This document shows, in pieces, positions 16,716 through 24,779 of a stretch of DNA of 64,000 bases. The translations under genes and the position numbers were made by a program. Origin of the DNA: Streptomyces kaniharaensis (GTDB lineage Bacteria; Actinomycetota; Actinomycetes; Streptomycetales; Streptomycetaceae); the NCBI RefSeq assembly GCF_009569385.1, contig NZ_WBOF01000001.1:2614001-2678000 (forward strand). The letters run 5' to 3'. The notes beneath the pieces were generated by a model. It had not been told where the DNA came from, ran no database searches, and saw only the letters and a program-made list of their open reading frames with translations. How positions within the stretch are numbered: position 1 is the stretch's first letter; each line of letters starts with the position of its first letter.

Positions 16716-17714
16716 TCAGACGGAAGCCGAAAGGCCCAGAACCGGCGAGTCCAGATTGCGAGCGGGGCAGGCGGGGTCGATCCCGGCGGCCGTGAACGTC
16801 TCCAGCACGGTCGCCTCCGGACCGGCCGGGTTGGCCGACCGGGAGTGGTGCACGAGGGCCTCGGCCAGCGCCGACGCCCGGTGTTCGCCGAAGCTGAGCC
16901 TGCGCATGCCGGGCCGCAGGTCATCCGGCTCCCACGCGACGGCCACCCCGGGGGCCAACTCCTCGGCGATCAGGGAGACTTCGTCGCCCACTCCGGGCAG
17001 TCCGCGGACCGCCTCGGCCACCGTCCGGGCGGCGTGCCAGGCACCGGTACCGAGGTAGACCACCAGCGCGTCCCGGCGCGGCAGCAGCCTCTCGGAGGAG
17101 GCGACCTTCGCGCGGAACGGCACGCCGGCGTCCTCCAGCGCGCTGAGCACCCGGTGCCAGGCCTCCACCGCCGCGTCGACGGTCGTCAGGTGGACGTACA
17201 CCCGCAGCAGGCGGCGTCCGGCCACCGTGCCCCGCGAGCCGTCCGCCATGAAGTAGCCCGGGGAGATGGCCGGCCGGGCCGCGGGCAGCCGCACCGCGAC
17301 GGGCCCGGCACCGGTGGACTCGGCCGGCGCGGCCTCCTCCGGGTCCGCGGCCGGCAGCAGCACCCGGACGCCGTGGTACTCCACGACGCGCGTGCCGTTC
17401 GGGCCGGCGCCCACCGGGCGGACCCGGGTCAGGCTGTGCGAATGCGGCATCGCGGCCGCGAACCGGGTCTCCAGCCGCGGATCGCGCAGCGTGCGCTGCT
17501 GCCCGCCGGACATCGGCTCCCGCCCGGCGTGGAAGGCGTCGTAGAACGCGGCGGACAGCTTGTGCTGGAGGTCGCGCGGGGTCGACGCGGTCAGCTCCTG
17601 GTCGAGCACCCGGGCCGAGCAGCCCCCGGGTGCCACCTCCACCGCCGCCAGCAGTTCCCGGACGGACGGAGACAGTGCGGACGTCATGGTGTCCGCGAGC
17701 GACATGGTGTTCAC
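16716..17714 (-). CDS. HopA1-like class V lanthipeptide synthetase subunit (LxmY/SprH3-like)
   Basis: A 332-residue cytoplasmic protein with the layout of the HopA1 effector-type domain used in class V lanthipeptide synthesis: helical N-terminus (LSPSVRELLAAV, LQHKLSAAFYDAFHAG), then an alpha/beta domain with RRLLRVYVHLTT, PFRAKVASSERLLPRRDALV and YLGTGAWHAA. In known systems this subunit removes phosphate to form dehydroamino acids and may assist ring closure, together with the kinase-like subunit. GTG 17714 overlaps the kinase stop in GTGA with GGGGGG upstream; the internal ATG 17705 is less well placed. Confidence 0.82.
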   Translation of the reverse strand: MNTMSLADTMTSALSPSVRELLAAVEVAPGGCSARVLDQELTASTPRDLQHKLSAAFYDAFHAGREPMSGGQQRTLRDPRLETRFAAAMPHSHSLTRVRPVGAGPNGTRVVEYHGVRVLLPAADPEEAAPAESTGAGPVAVRLPAARPAISPGYFMADGSRGTVAGRRLLRVYVHLTTVDAAVEAWHRVLSALEDAGVPFRAKVASSERLLPRRDALVVYLGTGAWHAARTVAEAVRGLPGVGDEVSLIAEELAPGVAVAWEPDDLRPGMRRLSFGEHRASALAEALVHHSRSANPAGPEATVLETFTAAGIDPACPARNLDSPVLGLSASV

Positions 17715-18838
17715 GAGAGGCCCCCCAGGCCGAGCGTGGTGACGGAAGCGGCGGGCGCGAGCAGCGCGGTGCGGCCGATCCCGGCCGCGGCCCGGTCTAC
17801 GGCGCCGAGCCGGACGCGCTGGGCGGAGCCGGCGAGCATCCGCTCGATCAGGTGCCAGCCCGCGTAGCCGGCGGTCCGGGCGGCGAACCCGGCGTCGAGC
17901 TCCGGACGCACCGCCCGGTACCCGGCGCAGAACGCCTCGATCCGCGGGCGCAGCCGGTCCAGCTCCTCGACGCCTCGGCCGACCACGTCCTCGTGGGACG
18001 GCGAGCGGCCGAAGCGATCCTCGGAGCCGAGCGCCTTCGGAATGCCGAGGACGGCCCGGTAGAGCCACTCGCCGGCGAACCCGCCGACGTCCCGGGCCGG
18101 ATCGGCCAGCCGGAACTCCTCCCAGTCGGTGAGCAGCAGCGTCTCGCCCGACAGCAGGAACTGGTCGAGCCGCAGGTCGCAGTGGGACGGGCGGCGCTCG
18201 GCCGCCAGTTCGCGCTCCCGAAGCTCGCCGAGTGCGGCCAGCAGCTCCCGGTCCGACTGCATGAGGCCCCAGGCCTCCAGCTGGGCCGCGCTGCAGTTCA
18301 CGAACAGCGACCACGGCAACGCCTGCAGGCTGTCCATGGGCGGCATCGGGGGCAGCGAGTCGTCCAGCTCGTGCTCGTCGAGCGGGAGTTCGTGCAGTTC
18401 GGCGACCAGCCGGCCGGCCCGCTCGGACAGCGTGTCGTCGAACTCCTCGTCCGAGGCCAGTTCGGCGCCGGACCGGCAGCCGTCCAGCAGGTCGAAGGCG
18501 AGCATGCGGGACGGCTCGTCGGCGGCGAGCAGCGCGGGACTGCGGAGTTCGGCCACCGGGGCGGAGCGCAGGATCCGGTCGAACGAGGTGACCCGGCTGA
18601 ACCGGCTCAGCGAGTCCTGCGGGCTTCCGCCGATGTGCTTGACAAAGACCTCGGCGCCGGTGGACGTGGTTCCGGCCCAGTTGTCGTTGCGGCCCATGTA
18701 GGAGGTCAGTGCCTCCGGGTCCAGGGCGCCGAGTCCGGCCCGGGTGAGCAGGCCCTGGACCTGCGGAGCGTCGTCGAGCGACACCGGCGTGTACCGGAGC
18801 TTGGGCGGGTTCGGCGGGTTCTTCAAGTCAGTTGACAT
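17711..18838 (-). CDS. phosphotransferase-like class V lanthipeptide synthetase subunit (LxmK/SprPT-like)
   Basis: A 375-residue APH-fold protein with an intact-looking active site: Lys67 in EVFVKHIG, HCDLRLDQ (His219, Asp221, Gln226 in place of the usual Asn) and metal site DWE (238-240). In class V systems the phosphotransferase-like subunit phosphorylates Ser/Thr of the precursor so the HopA1-like subunit can eliminate phosphate. The two genes overlap by 4 bases, supporting a complex. ATG 18838 is preferred (GAGAAG upstream); a longer in-frame start at 18898 would add 20 residues without a clear ribosome site. Confidence 0.83.
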   Translation of the reverse strand: MSTDLKNPPNPPKLRYTPVSLDDAPQVQGLLTRAGLGALDPEALTSYMGRNDNWAGTTSTGAEVFVKHIGGSPQDSLSRFSRVTSFDRILRSAPVAELRSPALLAADEPSRMLAFDLLDGCRSGAELASDEEFDDTLSERAGRLVAELHELPLDEHELDDSLPPMPPMDSLQALPWSLFVNCSAAQLEAWGLMQSDRELLAALGELRERELAAERRPSHCDLRLDQFLLSGETLLLTDWEEFRLADPARDVGGFAGEWLYRAVLGIPKALGSEDRFGRSPSHEDVVGRGVEELDRLRPRIEAFCAGYRAVRPELDAGFAARTAGYAGWHLIERMLAGSAQRVRLGAVDRAAAGIGRTALLAPAASVTTLGLGGLS

Positions 18839-18901
18839 GAGACTTCTCTGCGTGGAGAGGATCGGAAGAGGCATGGCCGGGCCGACGGGGCGGCGCATCC
18901 G

Positions 18902-19126
18902 TCACCAGTGGGTGGAACGGACGGACCAGGCCTCGGGAGCGGTGGGGACGGTCCGGCGACGCGTCGCCCTCATCTCGGCCAGCACGGCGCGGGCCCTGCG
19001 GACCTGACGTCGCCTCATGAGCTGCTGGGCGGTGAGCACTGCGAGCATCGCGACCGCGGACGCGAGCACCGGCTTGACCACGGACGCGTACCGCGCGCCG
19101 CGGCCGGTTCCCGCGCCGGCCGGCAT
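18902..19126 (-). CDS. small single-pass membrane protein (74 aa) in lanthipeptide operon
   Basis: Start ATG overlaps the stop of the preceding gene in TGATG, so translation is coupled. One hydrophobic helix (VVKPVLASAVAMLAVLTA, about residues 15-35) is followed by a strongly basic stretch (RRRQVRRARAVLAEMRATRRR) expected on the cytoplasmic side and the tail WSVRSTHW. No family recognised. Candidate membrane anchor for the synthetase complex, or immunity peptide. Confidence 0.55.
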   Translation of the reverse strand: MPAGAGTGRGARYASVVKPVLASAVAMLAVLTAQQLMRRRQVRRARAVLAEMRATRRRTVPTAPEAWSVRSTHW

Positions 19127-19284
19127 CAGCTGCCCCAGGCGGTGTCGTACGCGACCACGGTCGGCAGCTTCACGCCCAGCGGGCCGGTCGGCGCGGCGGA
19201 ATTCACCGTGCTCGTCGTGGCGACCGCTCCACAGACGGCGACGACGGCGAACGCGGCCACGAAAGCGGAGATGATTCCCCTCAT
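19126..19284 (-). CDS. tiny secreted or membrane peptide (52 aa), first gene of modification operon
   Basis: Sequence begins MRGIISAFVAAFAVVAVCGA, a typical export signal, and leaves a short tail (TGPLGVKLPTVVAYDTAWGS). GGGGGA lies 5 nt before ATG 19284. First gene of the operon that continues with the membrane protein and both synthetase subunits. It has no Cys in the tail, so it is not another lanthipeptide precursor. Possible immunity or signalling peptide; its form resembles the 76-residue secreted peptide at 4458-4688. Confidence 0.5.
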   Translation of the reverse strand: MRGIISAFVAAFAVVAVCGAVATTSTVNSAAPTGPLGVKLPTVVAYDTAWGS

Positions 19285-19649
19285 TTTTTCCCCCGGTTGA
19301 ATTCGGATCGGCGAGCGCTTTCGACGCGCCCTCTTCGATGTCTCAAGTCTGCCGAGCGGGCACTGTGCGGGTACAGCCGGCGCCGTGTGCAGCTAGCTGC
19401 ATGCAGCAACACTCCCGGCGCGCAATACGGGCATCGCATGACAGAACCGGACAGAACAACCTGTCTGCCGAGGGCCCGAAACTTTGGAACGGCCCGACCT
19501 GCGCCATATTTGCGCCGCGCCCCACGGTGGCCTGCGCATCGTCCTCGCACCCCACTAACGCGATTCTTCGGCCGCTCCGCAATTGCTAGAAAGGTCGCGC
19601 CGAAATCGACGTCGGCTTTCCGCCCCCCGAATGACGAGGACGCGCGACC
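19285..19649. promoter_or_regulatory. divergent promoter region between modification and transport operons
   Basis: Gene-free 365 bases, less GC-rich than the flanks, driving the minus-strand modification operon and plus-strand transporter operon. Contains a perfect palindrome (19388-19401) described separately. No confident -35/-10 pair could be fixed by eye. Confidence 0.6.
19388..19401. promoter_or_regulatory. perfect 14-bp palindrome TGCAGCTAGCTGCA, operator candidate
   Basis: Every position pairs in the palindrome, and the half-site TGCAGC recurs just downstream (ATGCAGCAAC). Its place in the middle of the divergent region makes it the best candidate for binding by a cluster regulator. 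Confidence 0.5.
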
Positions 19650-21419
19650 ATGCCCGGATCACCCGAACACGCCGTAGCCACCCCACCGAGAATTCGGCTG
19701 TGGACCGACCTGTTGCGCGGCGACCGGCTGAAGCTGGCCGGGGCCGCTCTGCTCGCCCTGGTCTCGACCGGGACGACGCTGGCCGTGCCGATCGTCGTCA
19801 AGGACGTCCTGACCGCCTTCGCGCAGCACAGCGGCCTGCTGAAGCCCGTCTCGGTCATGGTCGGGCTCGCCCTCGTCGGAGCGGTCACCGCGGCCGTCTC
19901 CGGCCGGCAGCTCGCCAGGCTGGGCGAGTTCCTGATCCTCCGGCTGCGGGACCGGGTGATGGCCCACGCCCTGCGCCTTCCGCTGACCACCGTCCGCGCC
20001 GCGGGCCCGGGCAACCTGGTCGCCCGGATCACCTCGGACGCCATGGTGCTGCGCTCGATCGTCGACGTCGGCGTGGTGCAACTGCCCATCGCGGTCCTCA
20101 CCGTCGTCTCCACCCTGGTGGTCATGGCGCTGCTGGACTGGGTGCTGGTGCTGGTGACGATCGGTTCGTTCGCGCTGGCCGGCGCCGTCATCGGCGTCGT
20201 GATGATCCGAGTGCGGCGGAACTTCGTCACTCAGCAGACCGCGCTGGGCGAGCTCGCCCAGCGCTTCACGGCCGCCCTGGACGCGCTGCCCACCGTCAAG
20301 GCGTACCGGGCCGAGACCCGCGTCGCGAACCACCTGTCGGACGAGGCGCAGCGGCTCACAACCTGCGCGCTCGACGGTGCCCGGCTCCAGTCCCTGATCA
20401 CCCCGGTGCTGAACCTGGGGCAGCAACTCGCCCTGGTGAGCGTGATCCTGGGTGGTGGCGCGCGGATCGCCGACGGACACCTCGGAGTGCCCGAGTTCGC
20501 CGCCTTCCTGCTCTACCTGCTCCAGCTGGTCGCCCCGGTCACCGTGGTCGCCACCGGTGTCGGCCGCCTGCAGGCCGGCCGGGCGGCACAGGAGCGGTTC
20601 GACGAGCTGCTGGCCTTGCCCGCGGAGGAGGGTGGCGAGGAAGCCGCCGGACGGACCGAGCCGGTCGCGGGCGCCGCCGCGGTGGAGTTCACCGACGTCT
20701 CCTTCGCCCACGGCGCCCAGCCGGTGCTGCGCGGCCTCTCCTTCGCCGCGCCGGCCCGCGGGCTGACGGCCCTGGTAGGCGCCTCTGGTGCGGGCAAGTC
20801 CACCGTGCTGTCGCTGACCGACCGGTTCGACACCGCGCAGACGGGCCTGATCCGGGTGCTGGGCCGCGACGTCCACGACTGGCCGCTGCCCGAGCTGCGC
20901 CGCCGGGTCGCCTACGTCGACCAGGCGTTCACGCTGCTGGAGGGCACCGTACGGGAGAACCTCGAACTCGGCAGCGCCGAGCCGCTCGGTGACGCCGTCC
21001 TGCTCGACACGCTCGACCGGGTCGGACTGCGCCAGGACGTCCTGCGGCTGCCCGACGGCCTGGACACCGTCCTGGGCCGGGCCACCGATCTCTCCGGCGG
21101 CCAGCGGCAGCGCCTGGCCCTCGCCCGGGTCCTGCTCACCGACGCCGACGTCATCCTGCTCGACGAGCCCACCTCCCAGCTGGACGCAATCAACGAGCAG
21201 CGGCTGCGCGACCTGGTCGACTCGCTGGCCGAGACCCGCGCGGTCGTCGTCGTGGCGCACCGGCTCTCCACCGTCCTGCACGCCGACCGGGTCGTCCTGC
21301 TCGACGCGGGCTCGGTGGTCGACGCCGGACCGCACGAGGACCTGCTCGCGCGCTGCCCGCGGTACCAGGACCTGGTCACCAGCCAGCTCGGCCACCACCG
21401 CGAACTCCAGACCGTCTGA
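19650..21419 (+). CDS. ABC exporter with fused membrane and ATPase domains
   Basis: 589 residues: six-helix exporter membrane domain (about 25-310) and an ATPase domain with Walker A GASGAGKST (about 375), signature LSGGQRQRLALARVLL (about 480) and Walker B ILLDEP. Works as a homodimer in the membrane. There is no N-terminal C39 peptidase domain, which fits leader removal by the M16 pair and not by the exporter. First gene of the transport operon; likely exports the lanthipeptide. Confidence 0.93.
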   Translation: MPGSPEHAVATPPRIRLWTDLLRGDRLKLAGAALLALVSTGTTLAVPIVVKDVLTAFAQHSGLLKPVSVMVGLALVGAVTAAVSGRQLARLGEFLILRLRDRVMAHALRLPLTTVRAAGPGNLVARITSDAMVLRSIVDVGVVQLPIAVLTVVSTLVVMALLDWVLVLVTIGSFALAGAVIGVVMIRVRRNFVTQQTALGELAQRFTAALDALPTVKAYRAETRVANHLSDEAQRLTTCALDGARLQSLITPVLNLGQQLALVSVILGGGARIADGHLGVPEFAAFLLYLLQLVAPVTVVATGVGRLQAGRAAQERFDELLALPAEEGGEEAAGRTEPVAGAAAVEFTDVSFAHGAQPVLRGLSFAAPARGLTALVGASGAGKSTVLSLTDRFDTAQTGLIRVLGRDVHDWPLPELRRRVAYVDQAFTLLEGTVRENLELGSAEPLGDAVLLDTLDRVGLRQDVLRLPDGLDTVLGRATDLSGGQRQRLALARVLLTDADVILLDEPTSQLDAINEQRLRDLVDSLAETRAVVVVAHRLSTVLHADRVVLLDAGSVVDAGPHEDLLARCPRYQDLVTSQLGHHRELQTV

Positions 21420-21444
21420 CCCACCACCAAGAGGTGCATGTCCC

Positions 21445-22308
21445 ATGACCCCACACCGCGATACGGCGATCCGGGTCCGCGACCTGAGGATGCGCTACGG
21501 CAGCCGCGACACACTGCACGGCGTCGACCTGGACATCCCGCGCGGCGAAGTGCTCGCGCTGCTCGGGCCCAACGGCGCGGGCAAGACCACCACGATCGAG
21601 ATCCTCGAAGGCTTCCGCCGCCGCTCCGGAGGCGAGGTCAGCGTGCTCGGCTGCGACCCCGACCGGCCGGACGGCGACTGGCGAGGACGCATCGGCATCG
21701 TCATGCAGTCCTGGCGCGACCACCCCCGGTGGCGGGTCGGCGAGTTGATCGAACACTTCGCGCGCTACCACGCCGACCCGCGCGACCCCGCGGAGGTGCT
21801 GCGGCTGGTCGGCTTGGAGGAGCACGCGCGGCAGTCCTCCGCCCAGTTGTCCGGCGGCCAGCGCCGCCGGCTCGACGTGGCGCTGGGGATCCTCGGCCGG
21901 CCGGAGCTGCTGTTCCTCGACGAGCCGACCACCGGGTTCGACCCGGTGGCCCGGCGTGAGTTCCACCAGCTCGTGGAACGGCTCAGCCAGGAGGAGGGCA
22001 TGACCGTCCTGCTCACCACACACGACCTGGCCGAGGCCGAACGGCTGGCCGACCGGATCGCCATCCTGATCCGGGGCCGGCTGGCCGCCTGCGGCACCAC
22101 CGCCGAGCTGGCCGAATCGATCCGGGCACAGGCGGAGGTCCGCTGGCTGGAGGACGGTGTTCCGCGCAGCGAACCGACCGCGGACCCCTCCGGCTTCGTC
22201 TGGTCGCTCCACAACCGCCTGGGCGGCCCGATCCCGGGGCTCGAAGTGCACCGCCCCACCCTCGAGGACACCTATCTGCGCATGATCCACCAGGAGGACA
22301 CCCAGTGA
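21445..22308 (+). CDS. ABC transporter ATP-binding protein (drug/antibiotic-type)
   Basis: 287 residues with Walker A GPNGAGKTTT (about 41-50), signature LSGGQRRRLDVALG (about 134), Walker B LLFLDEP and the H-loop TTHD. The C-terminal 60 residues have the extension usual for CcmA/DrrA-type ATPases. Pairs with the permease encoded by the overlapping next gene (GTGA). Likely role in self-protection or export of the peptide. Confidence 0.93.
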   Translation: MTPHRDTAIRVRDLRMRYGSRDTLHGVDLDIPRGEVLALLGPNGAGKTTTIEILEGFRRRSGGEVSVLGCDPDRPDGDWRGRIGIVMQSWRDHPRWRVGELIEHFARYHADPRDPAEVLRLVGLEEHARQSSAQLSGGQRRRLDVALGILGRPELLFLDEPTTGFDPVARREFHQLVERLSQEEGMTVLLTTHDLAEAERLADRIAILIRGRLAACGTTAELAESIRAQAEVRWLEDGVPRSEPTADPSGFVWSLHNRLGGPIPGLEVHRPTLEDTYLRMIHQEDTQ

Positions 22309-23156
22309 ACGCATCCCGCACGCTCCGGGCCGGGCTGCACCGGGGCGGCATGGAGATCCGGCACATCCTGCGCAGCAAGCGGGAGTGGTTCTCCCACCTG
22401 TCGCTTCCGATGATCTTCCTGGTGTTCGCCGGGTTCACCGACCACCCCGTCCCCGGCACCACCGTGCCGGCCGCGCAGCTGGTGATCGCCGGCGGACTGG
22501 CGTCGCTGGTCTCGCTGACCGGGATCACCACGCTCGCGCAGATCCTCGCCTCGGAGCGGGAGGACGGCACCCTGCTGCGCATGCGTGGCACGCCCGGCGG
22601 AATGCTCGCCTACCTGCTGGGCAAGGTCTGCGTGGTCGCCCTCGTCGTCGGGGTCGGCGCCGCCGTCCTGCTGGTCGGCGGCGCGCTGTTCGTCGGCTCG
22701 TCGCTGCCGGGGTCCGTCCAGCAGTGGGCCACCCTGCTCTGGGTCCTGGGTCTCGGGCTGGTCGGGGCCAGCGCGCTGGGCGCCGCGGTGGGCGCCGTAC
22801 TGCCCAACCCGCGGGAGGCGCTCGCCGTCGTCATGATCCCGCTGTACGGGCTGGTCGCCATCTCCGGGGTGTTCTTCCCGACCACCGTGATGCCGCACGT
22901 GCTCCAGCGGACCGCCGACGTCTTCCCGATCAAGTGGATGGCCCAGGGCGTCCGTTCGGCGATCATGCCGGACGACGCGGCGGTCGCCGAGGCCGCTGGC
23001 GGCTGGCAGCACCTGGCGACCTTCGGGGTGCTCTCCGCCTGGTGCGTGCTCGGGCTGGCCCTCGCACCCCGCCTGCTGTTCAGGATGGCCCGGAAGGAGT
23101 CCGGCAGCCGGCTCTCCGACCGGCGCCAGCGCTCGACCGTGGCCCCCGTCCGCTGA
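22305..23156 (+). CDS. ABC-2 type permease
   Basis: 283 residues with six predicted membrane helices of the ABC-2 family; the region LASEREDGTLLRMRGTPGG is the typical cytoplasmic coupling segment. GTG start overlaps the stop of the ATPase gene. Together they form a half-size exporter separate from the fused exporter at 19650. Confidence 0.9.
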   Translation: MNASRTLRAGLHRGGMEIRHILRSKREWFSHLSLPMIFLVFAGFTDHPVPGTTVPAAQLVIAGGLASLVSLTGITTLAQILASEREDGTLLRMRGTPGGMLAYLLGKVCVVALVVGVGAAVLLVGGALFVGSSLPGSVQQWATLLWVLGLGLVGASALGAAVGAVLPNPREALAVVMIPLYGLVAISGVFFPTTVMPHVLQRTADVFPIKWMAQGVRSAIMPDDAAVAEAAGGWQHLATFGVLSAWCVLGLALAPRLLFRMARKESGSRLSDRRQRSTVAPVR

Positions 23157-23182
23157 CCTCCCACGACCCTTCCGGAGAAGCT

Positions 23183-24187
23183 GTGTTCGCGCACGACACC
23201 GACTCGTCGGCCACCCATCGGACCGCCGTGGTCTACCCGCTCCAGCCCTCGTCGATCCATCAGGTCGTCCCGCTCGCCCGCTTCGCCGAACGCCGGGCGG
23301 CCCGACGGCTGTGGATCGGCCAGTCGCTCACCGTGGAGAGCCACCAGGTGTTCGCCGCGCTGGCGGGCATGGGCCTGCGGCTGCCCTGCGCCACCGGCGT
23401 CGCCCTGGCACCGCTGCGGCACCCCTACCACGCGGCGGTCGAGGCCCGTTCGGTGGCGACGCTGACCGGGGAGCCGTTCGTGGCCGGAATCGGCCTCGGC
23501 GCACCGGAGTTCCAGCGGATGGTGATGCGCGAGCCGTATCCCAGCCCGCGCACCGCCGCACTGGAATTCGCCACGACCATGCGCGCCCTGCTGTCCGGGC
23601 AACCGGTCGAACACCAGGGCCGGTACCACGACGTCCACGCCAAGCTCCAGCCGTTCCACGCCCCGCCCGTCGAGATCGGCCTGGGCGTGCTGCGGCCGCG
23701 GATGGCGAGGACCGCGGGCGGGGTGGCCGACGTGGCGATCACCTGGATGACCCCGCCCGACTACGTCCGCGACACCCTGGCGCCCGAACTCGCCGCCGGC
23801 GCCGCGGAGGCGGGCACCGCCACGCCGCGGATCGCGACCGTGGTGCACGTCGCCCTCACCCGGCCGGGCCGCGACATCGAGCACGTCGCCTTCCGGGGCG
23901 CCGGCACGCACCTCGGGGCCGCCCACTACACCGACATGCTGCGCAAGGCCGGGCTGGCGGTGGACGCCGCGGACCCCAAGGCCGGGGCGCGCGCCCTGCT
24001 GCAGTCCGGGGTGTTCGTGACCGGCACCGCGCAGGAGATCGCCGAGGCCCTCCAGCACTACCGGCACTGCGGGGTGGACGAGGTCGTCCTCAACCCGGCG
24101 GGGGTGATGCTCACCGAGGGCGTGCACTCCGCGATCGCCGACCTGGAGGAGATCTTCGACGCCGAGGGGGCGGTCACCCATGGCTGA
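23183..24187 (+). CDS. LLM-class (F420-type) oxidoreductase of lanthipeptide cluster (LxmJ-like)
   Basis: 334-residue TIM-barrel protein of the luciferase-like/F420-dependent family (segments AVVYPLQPSSIHQVVPLARF, GVALAPLRHPYHAAVEARSV, FVAGIGLGAPEF). In the lexapeptide pathway an F420H2-dependent enzyme of this family reduces dehydroalanine to D-alanine; the same reaction on a Ser-derived dehydroalanine of the cores here is likely. GTG 23183 has GGAGAAG upstream. The gene overlaps the following decarboxylase by 8 bases. Confidence 0.85.
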   Translation: MFAHDTDSSATHRTAVVYPLQPSSIHQVVPLARFAERRAARRLWIGQSLTVESHQVFAALAGMGLRLPCATGVALAPLRHPYHAAVEARSVATLTGEPFVAGIGLGAPEFQRMVMREPYPSPRTAALEFATTMRALLSGQPVEHQGRYHDVHAKLQPFHAPPVEIGLGVLRPRMARTAGGVADVAITWMTPPDYVRDTLAPELAAGAAEAGTATPRIATVVHVALTRPGRDIEHVAFRGAGTHLGAAHYTDMLRKAGLAVDAADPKAGARALLQSGVFVTGTAQEIAEALQHYRHCGVDEVVLNPAGVMLTEGVHSAIADLEEIFDAEGAVTHG

Positions 24188-24779
24188 TCCGGTCACCGGG
24201 GCAGCGCCCCGGACGGCGCCGCCCCTGGCCACCCGCCGGCTGCTGCTGGTCGGCACCGGCTCGCTGGGCGTGGCCTCGCTACCGTTCTGGCTCAACTGGC
24301 TACGGCTCGAACACCCGGACGTCGACACCAAGGTGGTCCTCACCCGCACCGCCGAGCGCTTCGTCAGCCGGGTGACGCTGTCGCCGATCCTGGGTAAGCC
24401 AGTGCTTCAGGACGCCTGGCCGCAGGAGCCCGAAACCACCGCCCTGCACGTGGACCTCGCCCAGTGGGCGGAGGGCGTCGTGGTCTACCCGGCGAGCTTC
24501 CACTTCATCGCCCGGCTGGCGCTCGGGCTCGCGGACACCCCCGTCATGCTCGCCCTCCACTGCACCCGCTCCCCCATCGTGCTGGCCCCGGCGCTGCCGC
24601 CGGGCGGCGCCGAATCGCCCGCCTACCTCCGGCATCTCAACGCCCTGGAACGGCGGCCCAACATCGCCGTGCTGCCGCCGCAGTCGGGGTACAGCGTCAC
24701 GACGGGCCGGATGGACGCGTCCACCGCGGCGCCGCTGCCGGACGCCCTCGCCGCGCTCGACCGGCTGGCCTCGGGGTGA
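24180..24779 (+). CDS. HFCD-family flavoprotein, peptidyl-cysteine decarboxylase (EpiD-like)
   Basis: 199 residues with the flavodoxin-like fold of cysteine decarboxylases: LLLVGTGSLG start, active-site His90 in LHVDLAQWAEGVVV, and PASFHF (104-109) in place of the usual PASANT. Such enzymes oxidatively decarboxylate the C-terminal Cys of a RiPP precursor to an enethiol, which cyclises to an S-aminovinyl-(methyl)cysteine. All three precursors end in NWGC, which fits. The changed PASANT motif suggests divergent substrate binding. Confidence 0.83.
   Translation: MADPVTGAAPRTAPPLATRRLLLVGTGSLGVASLPFWLNWLRLEHPDVDTKVVLTRTAERFVSRVTLSPILGKPVLQDAWPQEPETTALHVDLAQWAEGVVVYPASFHFIARLALGLADTPVMLALHCTRSPIVLAPALPPGGAESPAYLRHLNALERRPNIAVLPPQSGYSVTTGRMDASTAAPLPDALAALDRLASG

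Noticed and set aside
19126..19284. 52-aa peptide as a fourth lanthipeptide precursor
   Set aside because: The only Cys is inside the signal-like helix and there is no NWGC tail or shared leader.
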